Of a DNA stretch of 64,000 bases, positions 24,781 to 37,800 are shown piece by piece. Below the pieces are notes generated by a model that was not told where the DNA came from, did not search any database, and saw only the letters and a program-made list of their open reading frames with translations. The stretch spans positions 63,529,785 through 63,593,784 of the forward strand of contig CM072885.1 in assembly GCA_037013685.1 (NCBI GenBank), in the 5' to 3' direction. The DNA is from Acridotheres tristis (Eukaryota; Chordata; Aves; Passeriformes; Sturnidae). Both the position numbers and the translations under genes were made by a program. Numbering within the stretch: position 1 is the first letter of the stretch; every line of letters starts with the position of its first letter.

Positions 24781-27700
24781 TGCCCGGTTTTCTGTCTTTT
24801 CGTTTTCGTACTGCTACCGTGTTTTGTCACCGGGGACAAAAACAAGCAAATAAACCTTGCGTGATCCTGTGGCCCCTTTCGCTTTTCCTCCAACGCTCAG
24901 TGATTTCCCCAGACTTAATTAACGATACGTGGATGTGAATTAAGCAAGTGTGAGAGTTGCACAAGGTTTCGGAGTACTTGTTCTGCTGCATTACCTCGTT
25001 TAGCTACGAAGCTCAAACTAAGACGTGGTCTGAGTTGCCTCGTGTTCAAAGACATGTTAATGCTAAAAACTGCGATGTTACTTATCTTTTTGCTTGTGTG
25101 TCATTTGGCAGCACAGAACCCTTTGAGGAGCTTCGTGTTGCAGTCTCTGCTACAGCTGAGCTGGGAATCAGTGGTGACTTCCTCTGTAACTTTGTCATCT
25201 TGCTGTGGTGTGACCTTGACAGGTCTCTCTAACTTCTTCCTACCCCACTCTGCTCAACAAAAGGAAATGTCGCTCACTTGCACCTGTGCTCTGAGCTAAT
25301 CAAACAAAACACTTTATCTAAGATGGAGTACTGTTAAAACTGAGTATATGAGTGTATTGTCCTCTGTTACGAGGAGTGGACATGTATTATATGTTCCTTT
25401 TCCCTAATGGTAGAGGTAACAATCCTCCTTTTAAACTCCAGTCTTTAACACAGCACAGTCCTGCTGGTCTTCAAAAGATGTGAACTGTTACCATCCAGGT
25501 GAAAACAGTGGTTCTAGTGCCATTTTTGACTGCTTTCCTGGGTTAACTTCATCATAATCAGGCAAAACCAGAGTCTTCAGCATTCTGAAATTTGTAGGAA
25601 TAGCCACTGTTACAAAGAGTACACCTCCAGTGAGAAGATGCAAGAGTAAGGAAAGAAAATGCTGTGAAACTGAATGACAGTCTTGATCACTTGCCTTAGC
25701 ATTGCAACCTGAGAGGGATTTAAAAGTCCCTTTTTTTAGAGAGAATGAGCAAACACACACTTTTAACTTAACTATACGTTAGGTTAAACATCTGAAACTC
25801 TCCTACAAATTTTCATAGTTTTTCAAGAGACAGTTTAATATATAATGTTGTGTTGAGAAGCATTGGGAATGTGTAAGGAATGTTTTAGAATATTCGGTTC
25901 TGAAATACTGCCCGAGAGACGTTCAGTTGTGACTGTTTCAGATTACAGGAGTAGGAAGTTATAATAGTAGGGGAACTTCTGTATGAAGCACACATTCTTT
26001 CTTCTTTCTTGAAACACTCCTTCAGAGTGAATAAACTGTTATAAAATAACTGTCTCTTTCATGTTGTGAAAAAGAGTCTATCCTCAGCTCAGTCCAGCAA
26101 AGTGCTAAAACATCTGCCTCATGCCAAATGCATTAGAGTAGGCAAATCACACTTCCAGCTTTTACTGGAACACTCTAAAGGTATTTTTACTGAAATACCC
26201 CTAAGGCCTGTGACCTTGACTTTTGTAGTATGTTTTTTAACACCTCAGGAGTGAGATACCTGTCTGAAAATATTTCTTGTGAGTTGAGGGCTCATGGTAC
26301 CAGGGAGTACCACTGGTACTTTACCAGTGAAGTAAATTTATGACAATCTCATGAACACAAAGAAAGAAAAGAACAGAAATCTTAGTTGTTGTCTTGTCTC
26401 CTTTGGATGTCATTGACTTAAATTTCCATGCTGAATAATTGAATTTTTACTACTTAGTGCTGCACAGTCAATACAAGTAGAGAGAAAGTGATACGGGTTT
26501 TACTCTGCTTCACGTCCTCTGTAAAGCTCAGCCTTTTATTATTGTTTGTAATGAGAGCAACAGATACTCCAGTTCATCTTTCAGACCCTAGGTGCTGCAA
26601 GGAGGGGAAAAAAATTTCTTAGTTTCCTTTTTTAAGACTGACAACAGCAAGGATTATTTGTAACAAGCCCTTATTACTTTCGTAGGTATTTTCAGAACAA
26701 TTATCACTTAAGGTTATGAGAAGACATCAGAGTATGCAATGCTATCACTGATAAAGGGGTTTTGTTTGAGGGAGTGGGAAAAAAGTGCATAAACGTGAAG
26801 GCTAAGTCTATAAATATGGATAATGATATTGGTTTGCATTGTGTTTTATTCAGCATTATGCCAAAGTAACTTGGCTATAATGAACACTGTTCTTTATAAA
26901 CAAAAATCCTTCTAATGGTGCTCGTATTCAAGATACTCAAATTGCTCAAGCAACCTGTTGCCTTCCTGTGGGGTTAATGTTCTTTGTTTTTCTGGTGCAG
27001 AAAGTTCCACACACTGGACCAGTATTTAGAGGAAGTGGTTGAGCTCTTTTCTCTCTAACTGATCTATTCTGGACAAGTCACTTTACCCCTCTATTTTAAC
27101 TCTTCCCTACCCCCATTAATCATCATCCATTCAGTGTTGCTTGTTTGGAGTGTAGAGTTTTTCTGTGTGCATGTATTGTGCCTAGAGAGATCTCTGGGGA
27201 AGCAGCAAAATGTTAGTGCAGCACAACATCAAATGGTAGCCAACATTTTTTCTATCTCAGTCCTTGGTCACTGGCATCTCTACACCAGAGAGATTGTTGG
27301 AGATCAATGTGAAGATGTGGAGGAATTAGTTCCTTAACATTCATTTTGCTGAATATATTTGAAGGAAACAGATTTTGGAGAAAAAGTTCACATATCTCTA
27401 CTCCAAGGACTTGAAAATAAAGAATGGCTCATCGCTACTTTTCCTGTTTGCTGTCAGGTTGAATGTACTCGTTTTCTGGATGGAAAAATAATCTTAATTT
27501 AAAATAGCCATGTTGGCAGCAAGGGGCTCATGAAGGCCAGAGACCAGCACTAAATATCCCAAGTGAATTTTTTTTTCTGTGATTTTAGGAGAGGGTTGGG
27601 CAGGTGAGTTTCCAGGTATATTTTCTGAGCTTATAAAATGCACAACCTCATTTGACAGGAGCTAGTAATGGTATTAGGAAGGTATGAGAGATGTTCCTGT

Positions 27701-30700
27701 TATTCCAGTTGTGAGCTCAATTATGTTCTTCAGGAGCTACTGTAAAGTCTTTATACTTCAAATGGTGGTGTACTTGACTTAGCTATAGGGTTTTTTGTTT
27801 GGTCTTCATTTCAAAATCCTCCTATTAATCAATACTTCTGATAAACCAGTCTTTTAGATTGAGGCAGGATTGTTTCATATGAAAAGTTTGCAGATGAAAA
27901 ACTGACTTTTAAAGTGATATCTCATATATGGTAGGCTTATTTCTGCTTTTTATCAGAATTTAATGGCCAAACTTAAGATAAAACAAAGACTATATTTTTT
28001 ACATACCAGTAGTAATGTAAAACTCTGTTTCTGTCGTTTTATTTTTTTTAAAAATGAACCTTCTTAAACGTGAAGATGTAGAAAACCTCCTTTCTGACCT
28101 TTCACTTATTCCCCATAGTTTTAATGAACCATGTATAATAATTTCAAAACTACTTAGTCTTTTAAGGCCCAAGTTTGAAACAACCCGAAGAAATCCGTGT
28201 TTTTAAAAAATACATTCTGGAGAGATGCCTCTCCCCCTTCTCTGAAATGCTTGATTACACACATGTAAATTCACATGCTCAAACTCCCAAGTCATTTTGG
28301 AAGTTTTGCACCTGAATGTGTTTTCTGCTTGTAAAATAGAGTTGTCAGCTCAAATTACTATGAAATTCAAGTTCCTCCCATACCTGTATTGCTCAGAGGA
28401 GTGATGGGGTTCAGCAGCCATGAGATGCTGCTGCTGCTCTGCCTTTCCCCTTCAGCTGCTGGGATGGGCTGGCAGGGGGAAGGAGCCAAGGAGTGGATTG
28501 GGGATTTTCTCTGGGAATGAGGCAGGGAGAGGCTCCCCTCTGCATGTGCTGCAGCCCTCCTGCTTCTCCTGTGGGAGTCTCTTGATTTGTAGGCTGACCT
28601 TTCCACACCAGTGAAGCTAAGCAGGCCCTCCCAATTTTCTCACTTTATGCCAAGATGTCTGATGTTGCAGACAGGGAGTCTGTTCCTGCTCTATTTGGAG
28701 GCAAGGGCAGGATTCTCACTGATTTCCATAGGAACAAGGTGTATTCCTAAACATACTTCAGTAGCTAGAAAGAAACTTCCTAATAAAGAACCAGACTCAC
28801 ATAACACAGAACATGAAGCATTGTTCTGAGCTTCACTTCAGAGCTATTAGAGTAACAGGTCTGCAGACCAAGCACTGCAAGCAGCAAATCTCAGGGCACT
28901 CCTGGCAGCACTGTCAAGGATTATCCACTCTCATTCTGCCCAGAGAAACAACTGAGGCTTCAGCATGTCTCTGATAAAATCTTATTTATTCCAATGGATG
29001 CCATTTGAGCCCCTTAGGTGTATCAGGAGTGGAGCTGGAGGAGCAGTGAGGTGTGATGTAGTAGCTGTTGCACAAAGGATTTGCTACCTCTAGCAGAAAA
29101 GGCAGTGGGATTTCAATTTACCTGAAGAAGCAAAGTGCCCTCTCCCACACTGATGCGGGAGTCTCTTGGAAGTTACCAAAGAAAACTTTGGAATGCAATT
29201 CTGCTGCTCTGTCATACTCCAGCCAGACTGGTTCCTAACTAAAACTTTTTTCTTCTTCTTTATTTGGATTGTTTTATTGGTTGTTTTTTTTTTAAGGAAA
29301 TGTTCCAGCCCTCATTTTACTGACATTCCTGTGTTGCTGTTTCATAACAGTGAATCCTTTCCAGTTACAGGCTCTTTCTTTAAGAGGGGTTCAAATGAAT
29401 TACCTAAAGCCTGTTGGAGGCAAGGGTTTCCAGATGTAATTCATAGATATCTGTGCTTTTTTCCTTTCCCTAATCCATGTATTCCATTATTTTTGCCATT
29501 AGAAAGGCACTGTTCTATCCAAAAAGAGCTATCAGGACTACTTTTTCACACAATTTTCAGCTTGTGGTAGTCAGAGTATCGTTTTCTCTGGTTATCTTTC
29601 ATCTTGGACTGGTTTATTTTTGTGATGAACATTTGGGAAAGTGCATTTTTTCCCCCTATGCTGTCTTAACAGCATCACCATTTGTTAAATTCTTCTTTCC
29701 TTATTCCTTTTCTCAATAGTTAGTATATTTATTAAAATTTTAAAAAGCTTTGTCTTGTAAAGCATATAGCATACATGCTTTCCACTTTTTCAGGTAATTA
29801 CTATTTTAACATTTGAAAATACAGACAGAAGTCTAGAGAGATAAACTTTTCCAAGTGCATCCACTTTGGACGCTTTATCGCAAATGGCAAATATAAGTGT
29901 TCCATATGTATTAAAATTCCTTTGTTCATGTCTTGTTTTTTTTTTCCAGTATGACTATTGCATATAATTGGACAGAAAGCTGCCAAGATAATAGACCAAG
30001 CTTCCTATCCTCAAGATACAAAATATTTCTATTTCTAAAGGTACAAATATCCCAAATGCAGAGCTTGAACGCAAGACTACTTGAATGATTTACTTGAAAG
30101 TTGTAGCCCAAAATTTCGTAGTCCTGGAGAACTTTTTATCCCAAAGCAGGGAGTTGTCAAGTGTATGTGAATGGAAACTGAACAACATCTTCACAGGATG
30201 GATTTCATTTTTATTTTGTTGTGAAAACAAGACATTAATTCTTCTAACATGCCAACTGTCACTTAAATCCCCTTTATAGATTAGTGGTGAAGGAGCCCTG
30301 ACCTGGATTAAACACTGGTTCAGTATCTGGCTTCTTGGGAGACAGACAATATCACTGATAGATAGGGCTAGAATGCAAAAGTCATGGCAGAAATCGGTGA
30401 GTGGATGTTCTCAGTACTGAAAGCATTTTTTTAGAAGCAAGTTCAGTATGATGTTCATTACCCTTTTTAATTGTGTGGAGTTTTAAGAGTAATTCATTGC
30501 AATTCTGTTGTAAAGTGTTGTGATGTGGCAACATTTTGTTGATTAAGATATTGCTGGGGATTCATTTTTAGAAAATACTATTGGCAGGGATTTAGAAACC
30601 TGGACTCCAGCCAGGAAGTGAACAATCACTGGAGCCAGCTCTGCCGGGAGATTCTATACACACACGTTGAATATTTGTTAATTATTCCTTTGTGTTGCAG

Positions 30701-31689
30701 CCCCTCTCATCCCTGTTTGGGCAAGTCTGTGATTCCTTGTGGGAAATGGTGGAGGGGGCTGGCAGAGGGGTGCAGTGCAGGGACATTGGCCAGGGCAGTG
30801 GCACTGAGCCACGTCCTGTCCCACAGCCCCTTCAGGCAGGTGGCCAAGGCAAAGGGTCCCAAGGTCTTGGTGCTCTTCTGCTCCTACCCTGTGGTTTTTG
30901 ACAAGTAGTTCCACTGCTGGGAGAGCTGCAGGGTGCACAAGTCACTGTGCTCACCTCTGCCTCAAAGATCCCTGTCACTCTTCTTCCCATTTCCCTTCTT
31001 CCTTTCTGCTGTTCCTCTCCCAGCTAGGGCTGGTTAAAGGCAGCTCCTTGAAACTCCAGAGGGTTTACCTCAGAAACAAACTTTATATAAGAAACCAGCT
31101 CATATTGTACATTTCTGGTGATAATTACTTTTTAGGAGTCTCATACCTAGAGCTATATTGATAAATTATGAGCTTGTCTTGCAGCAATTCGCCTTTATTT
31201 TAGAATAGAAGGGCACAAATGAAGAGTTACTGAGCAGGGCTCTAACATTTCTTTAATATGAAATAACTGTTTTCAAGACAGGTATCCTCCTTTTGCAAGT
31301 CCACGGGCAAATTCCTGTTTATTTTAATGGCAGCAGGGTCAAGCCCCATGTGCCCGAGGGCTGCTATTGTGAAAGTAAACCCTGCTGAGTCCCCCCTGCT
31401 GGAATAGGGATGCACTCCTGGGCAGTAAGCTAAATATAACAATGAGAAATTAACGAGGAAGGGAATTGGCAGCAGTGGTACTACTTTTGCCTTTCTGCTC
31501 TTTATCACTGGGGCCATGATCTCACTGCAGCCACAGAGACATGGTGGGAATACAGTGATGGAAGGCTCCATTCCTTCTAGGAAAGGCAGGGCAGCAAGGC
31601 AGGCTGGTGGAGCTGCTGTCATGTGAGAGAGCAGCTGGGATCTGTTGAGCTCTGCCAAGGAGTGGGTGAAGAGCAAGTCAGGAGTTTAT
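24781..31689 (+). other. putative SHISAL1 intron 1, first part
   Basis: Sequence downstream of the CpG island returns to A/T-rich composition and has no supported exon. One small frame at 25042-25299 has a signal-peptide-like start but no other support. No CR1 or LTR was recognised in this part. Calling it an intron depends on the CpG island being the SHISAL1 promoter. Confidence 0.5.
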
Positions 31690-31885
31690 GGGTGTGTGAG
31701 GGTCACAGAGCTCTGGAACTGCCTTCACAGAGAGGCTGTTCAGTCTCCTTTTCTGAGGAGATTCCAGACCCGCCTGGATGCAGTCCTGTGGAACTTGCTC
31801 CAGGTGACGCTGGAGCAGAGGGGTTGGGCTGGATGATCTCCAGAGGTCCCTTCCAGCCCCATTCACTCCCTGTTTCTGTGATTAG
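31690..31885 (+). mobile_element. CR1 LINE 3' end
   Basis: A run containing 'gggtcacagagctctggaac', then 'gacccgcctggatgcagtcc' and 'gatgatctccagaggtccc', ends in the CR1-type tail 'tttctgtgatta'. This is a typical 5'-truncated CR1 copy in + orientation, with no intact ORF. Confidence 0.9.
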
Positions 31886-34800
31886 ATTGCCACACTTTTG
31901 TGTCACACAGTCCATTAATTCAGTCTTTGTTAGACAGACATTTCTTTGTCGTAGTAACATGTTAATAGCAGGGAAAGTTCTATCCATCATTAGTCATTTA
32001 AGCCCTAAGGCCAGAATCTGAAGTTTGCAGCCTTTTTTTTTTTTCTTTCCCTAGAATCTCTTGGACAAGAGAGAAGTAAATATGAATCTACATGCACACA
32101 TAGCTCTCCTTAAAATTAATTTGCATTGCATGTATTCATTTGGTGCTTCTCTATTGATCTGCTCTCTCTGTGATGAGAGCTACAACAAGGTTAATGCTTA
32201 TGGCAATTTTTTGGTTCCGTTTTTAACCTCTGTTACTATTCCCTAATTCTACCTAGCTTCTCCCTAAACCTTCTGAGTTTGGACTGAAGTGGGAAATTTT
32301 CAGTAGCATGAACATGAGTTCAAGTGACTGAGAGCTATTAAGAACACAGTCTATTCCTTTGTGTTTAACATAAGTAACATTGCTCCAAACTTACTGTGTG
32401 ATGGAAATGAAATACAGAATAAACGTGTTCAGAAGGGTTCTTTGAAACATTTAAGGAATTCTTTTTCTCTTTTGATCACAGAAATTTAATCCAGTAGTCG
32501 TAAACCAATGGTAATCATAGAGCAACTTTAAAGCCTCAAGCCAGAGCTCCCACCGTGGTTTTCAGGAGCACTCTGTACTGTGCCTGACATAGAAAAGCCC
32601 CATTCACAGCTCTTGGTGCCAGCTTTTTGAGGAAAGATAAGAGGAGCAATATTCTCAAGGAAGCCAACACTTTTCTTGAGCAGGATGTATTTATGTTACT
32701 GTCCTTTTTGATAATTAGACACAGAAAGCAAGCATTATTTTTGCTTTCCTGCATATTACAATTAAAAACCTTGTGTGAAATAAATAATGTAAATGAAACT
32801 GTAGTGGGATCACTCACCATGATCAAAGCTCAGATTTCTCTGTAGTTTCTGAATTTGTTCTGTATTGTCAGCCCTATATCCTTTTTTGGGTGGGCTTAGG
32901 CAGACAAATGGAAATCTTGTACTTTGCTTTAGTTACCAAGGTTGGGATTGACTGTGTTTTGCAGTTTACTGCTGGCATGGGCTGGCTGCCCAGCAGCTGC
33001 TCACAAACTTCCAAAATGAGCTGGGCTTCCATCTCAAAATATTTGCTGGGGTCTTCTTCCTCTTTGTGCCTTCCATGGGAAGTAATGCTGGGGCTGGTAG
33101 CAGTGATTTTGTTTCAGGCAGTACTGATCAGAACTTGGAAAATCATTTCCCTGTTTCGTGAGCCTGATTCCTCTTTCCTTTGCTTTTTCCTTTCCTTTTC
33201 CTTTGTGCCTGGTATGAAGTAAATGCTCTGGTGTTTTAGTTTCAAGCATCAAAACCAAACAAATGTTTTGCCCATTTAAACATTAATTTCTTTTCTAATT
33301 TTCTCCCAATTCAGCTGCCAAAACAACAAAAAAGCCTGTCAGTTGCATAGCCCTTATGGAGAATTTGTATCTGGCACAGAGTGGCCCTCCACACGAACAT
33401 GTTTTTTCCTGTGAATTGAGATGCTGAGCACAGATATGATCAGTTTGTTTCCAGAGCCATCATCATTGCAAGCTCTCAGAAATCCTATCCTCCTGCACAA
33501 GAGCATTTTCCATGATTGAACAGCCAGAGACTTAGAGTTTGAAGAGTTTCGGAAACCACTAAAAAAACCCCCAAAGTTTTGTTGAAGGGAGCAGATTACC
33601 TATGTCCTTTTCTTGAAAACAAAGCTAAGCCACGGTCCTCAAGGAATTTGGTATCTTCAGTTCTTAAGCCCATAATGGCTCTTCTTATGATAGAATCACA
33701 ATTTTTTTTAATCCTCTTTCAGTAAGTGTAAAGAGTATTTTGTGATAAATACCTCTTGGGTTGTAAGGTGGAATTATCTCGCATGTTGTTTCTGTATCCA
33801 AGCTGAGCACAATCCATCAGAATGATGATTTTATTCCTTTGGGGGAGCAGGAAGAAGGATGTAACCAAAATTGAGTTTTCTAGCTGTGAGTAACAAAGCA
33901 AACCCAGTATAGTGTGTTCTACTGCCAGCAAATGTAATGATGCACCAAAAACAAACACAGTGACCCAGCAAGTATGCATAGCAAGAATTCAAAAACTCAG
34001 AGCCTGAATTTTGAGATACCAAATGGCAGTGGATGCAATGGGAATTAATTGGGATGGCATTGGGAAGGCAGGGCCTTCCTTCCCCTGTGAATAGGATCCA
34101 AAATTTCCAACAAGGCTAAGCAGAAAGGTCAATGCCTTAAAATACGTAAACCAACACCTAAACCTGAAGTCTGTTCTGTCACAAGAGTGAATGATCTCTG
34201 CAAATGTAATGTTATGAGCAGTTAGGAGAGGTTCTGGCACATCAGATGGATGAAATAATGTTTGAAGAACATATTGCTTTAAGACAGGAGTAGTAAGTGC
34301 CACTTAAAATTTAAAAAATAAGTTCTTCTGCATGATCTGGCATTTTTAATGGTGTGATGTGGCAGCTTTTGGTCAAAGCTGAAGATCACCAGATCACAAA
34401 CCCTTCATTGTTTTGTACCATATAAAGCACAATACAGCAGAAAGTAAAGCTGTCAAACACAAATATCAGCAGGATGCTGTAAGGCATAAATATCTATACA
34501 ATATTAGGTTCTTTAAAAAAGAAGATAAGTGAGATCTCATTTCTGTTTCATTGTGACAGCAAAAGGGAATAGCTGCTTTCCTAGAAACTATTTAATGACT
34601 GCTGTGACTCTTGGATTGGGCACGTGACACAGGACAAGGGTGTAAGAGTGGATGTTTGGGTCAGGTTTAGCATCCTTCTAGCTTGTTACTATTGCCTGGG
34701 CCAAGTATTTTATCATCTAAGTATAGAGAAATTGTATTTCTCCAGATACACCCTCTCAGCTTCTGGCTGGCTGCCTCACAGGTATGTTCTGTCTGGCAGC

Positions 34801-37800
34801 AGAGTCACAGTTTTGTGTTTAATAGCTGTTGGTGGGAGTTTTTATCCATAGAATTTGCCTAATTGTTCTTGAAAGATAAGCAAACTTCTGTCATAAAGAG
34901 AACATTTAAACTGCATGCTGTGTGGGAAAACCACCTCCTTTTGTTGTTTTTCAGAGTGCAATCTGATCATTCGTGTATTATGAGAAGTCATGCAGGATTG
35001 CTGTCTATTCAGTTTGTCAATGCTGCTTGTAAATTTTTGTAGACTTTTATCAAATTCCTTCCCAAATGAATCTTGCTATTGTGTTCAAATGCTTTGCATA
35101 CAGAAAACACTTTACAGCTCTTACTATCCTTGTCATTCCTGATCCCTTTCCAGCTCTAGAGAGGTAGAAAAATCATACCATGATATAATGAGCTTTTCTC
35201 CCCCCCTTTTTTTTATTATCAGCTTCTGAAATTCTATCTGCTACTGAGTACTAAATCACTATCTGCATAGAATTGATGTGCGAAATTTCATTACAGCTTT
35301 CCTGTCTCTCTAAGATGCTGTAGCCTGCCCAGTGCTGAGGGGAAGGGATTTCCTCTCTGCATTACTTTGCATTTACCAGCATGAATTTCATTCATCGTTT
35401 TATCCCCCAGTTCCTCAGTGAGTGATGGATCCTGCTAGAATGATTTCTGAGTGAAGGCAATGATGTATTTTCCAAGCTGTGGATGCTTTGAGGAGGGAAT
35501 CAGCTCAGTGTAAGGGAAAGTGCATCTCGGGTCTTGTTGTAGTTTTGAGGAATTAGACCTCCTAAATTCTCTGAAATAAATTTGGTCAAGAAATTCTGTT
35601 AAGCCTGTGCAGTTCTTTGCCTTCTGGCAGAGAGTCTTTGAAGGACTGAATGAGCAAAGCTTGACAGGGTAACAGTGGGAATGTGGAAGCTCTGCTTTAC
35701 TACTTTTCAGCATCAAGGGCAGCAGTGGGACAGGAAAAGAGTCCTGGAATCACAAAAAAAGAGATAGAGGTTGGTCTTCACTGAAAATCCCTTAACTTAG
35801 AAGCAGCATTTTGATGGCAGGATGACTTCTGTGGTTGGTACATGATCCACTGACAGCAGAGACATTGACACCCTTACATGCACTCTGATCCGAGTGCTGT
35901 TTGGCTTTTCTCAGGTGGCAGCACTAAAGCTCTTTTCCACTATAATGGTGTGCTGTGTTTCTTGTACAGATTTAAAGTTTCTGTGACAGAAGGCTCTTCG
36001 CTTTTGCTCCCTGTGCAGTGTTTTGGTCAGCAGTAGGAAATGGGTTCCTTGGTGATGAGAGAAGGGACCTTCATTCAACATGATCAGATTCCCAATGTTT
36101 ATTCAGACTGCTTTAAAACGTGTTTTCAGGGATGCAGTAGGTGAGTTCCTCATATAAAGGATTCTTAAGATGTGTCTCCTCACCAAATAAGAAAAACCTT
36201 TGAGGTTGTCAAATCTTCCTTCTCCTATAAACCATAAGTTTTGTCTATCTGGAAACTAGCCATGTTTTCAGTGAGCCCCCAGATGCTGAGGGATTTTCCC
36301 TCTCGCTGTCCTTACCCTGGCTAGAGGATGGGTAACCAGCACCTCTTTAGGAAAGCAAGTTTCAGTTCCTGGTGTTGCAAAAAAATTTGGTTTGTGGTGG
36401 AGACACAGAGTATGCTTAGCCAAAGAACTCATGAAAACTTCTATCTAGATGGTTCTCCTGTGAGTTTATCTCGAGGAGACAGAACTATCACTGAACATTA
36501 TAAACAACACATAATAGCAACTTACATTGGATATTGAAGGAAATTGAGTTGTTTTTGCAATAGCCCTTTGGCATCTTGTGATCACCTGAACAGTTTGAGG
36601 TGCCTCCATTTGCAACTGTGGTATTAAAGTTTATTGTTAGGGAATTTACCTTCTTTCTTTGATTTACCCTGTGAATTCTAGTTCTTTCTAGAGCTGTTTA
36701 GACTCACGTTTAGTCATGCTGTTTCTTTGAGGTTAAGACATAAGCTTTACTAGCATTAACCTCTATCATCAAAATATCTATGCTCTTCCTTTATTTGCCT
36801 TCTTTGCTGGGAAAGTAATCTACAGAATACATTTCCTTAATGGATACCATAAAGATATTCTGAGTTTCCAACAGCTTTAAACAAACCTCGTGCTGTCTTA
36901 AGATACGGAGAACACATGGAGTCATTTATCTCTCCAGGTTTTCCCCCCTCATTCTGTTTTTACATATTTGATTCGTGAATTTCAGTCAGTATCTAAGTTC
37001 TACCTCTTCTTGTGCTCTAGGGGCATTCACCCTCTGCTTGTATAGGTTTTTCCAACAGCTATATGATCAAGAAAAACTCTGCTCTGTATCTTTAGGCACT
37101 GACTGCTGAGTGCTTGAATTTTTGAGATCTGTTCTGTTATCATGTTAATATTGTCCTTCCACCCTGGGTTAGCAATTTGATATATGCAGGAATGGCCTGG
37201 CTAGTGAGCAACCAGGTAATCTCAGTGATGGGTAATTCCTCCTCCAATGTGCTGCACCCTTCTCAGTTCATTTACTGAAGCATTCTATTCTGCCATGGCA
37301 AAAGCAAAGTGCTCTTGAACCTCAGTTTAACTTTTTTCTATGAAGTGCTTTTTCTTTAAGTTTGGAGGTCGTGATTTGGCTAACTATGCTGATTTGGGTA
37401 TGCCAAACACAAATGTAATAAGCAGACTGTTTAATTTCAGGCTGATAGTCTTGCTTATCTTCTCCTAAAGCTTTGTACATAACTCTGCAGTAGAATACTT
37501 TTGAATTCATTCTCCTACTGACATGGTTCTCAGTGATGTTATGCAAGCTGTGGTCCTTATGTGCTCTTATTAAGTGAAGTAATCCTCTTGTAGTCCCTGC
37601 ATCTGTCCTTCCCATGGCAGGAAGTTACTGTGCTCTCAGGTTGTCAGAGATCCATGGGCAACATTCAGCATCAGGTTTCTTTTGCTTGTACCAGTCTGGG
37701 CTCTTTGCAGTTTGCAGAGTTGCTGTCCACTGTGTATAGCTGGATTTTCTTCACTTGGCACATCCTCATTTCCTCAAGAAAGTTCAAGGCTGCATCTTGC

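Noticed and set aside
24015..24938. 307-codon open frame on the + strand
   Set aside because: Same reason: CpG-island composition, no domain, and it runs across a candidate splice donor (24362) and into A/T-rich flank.
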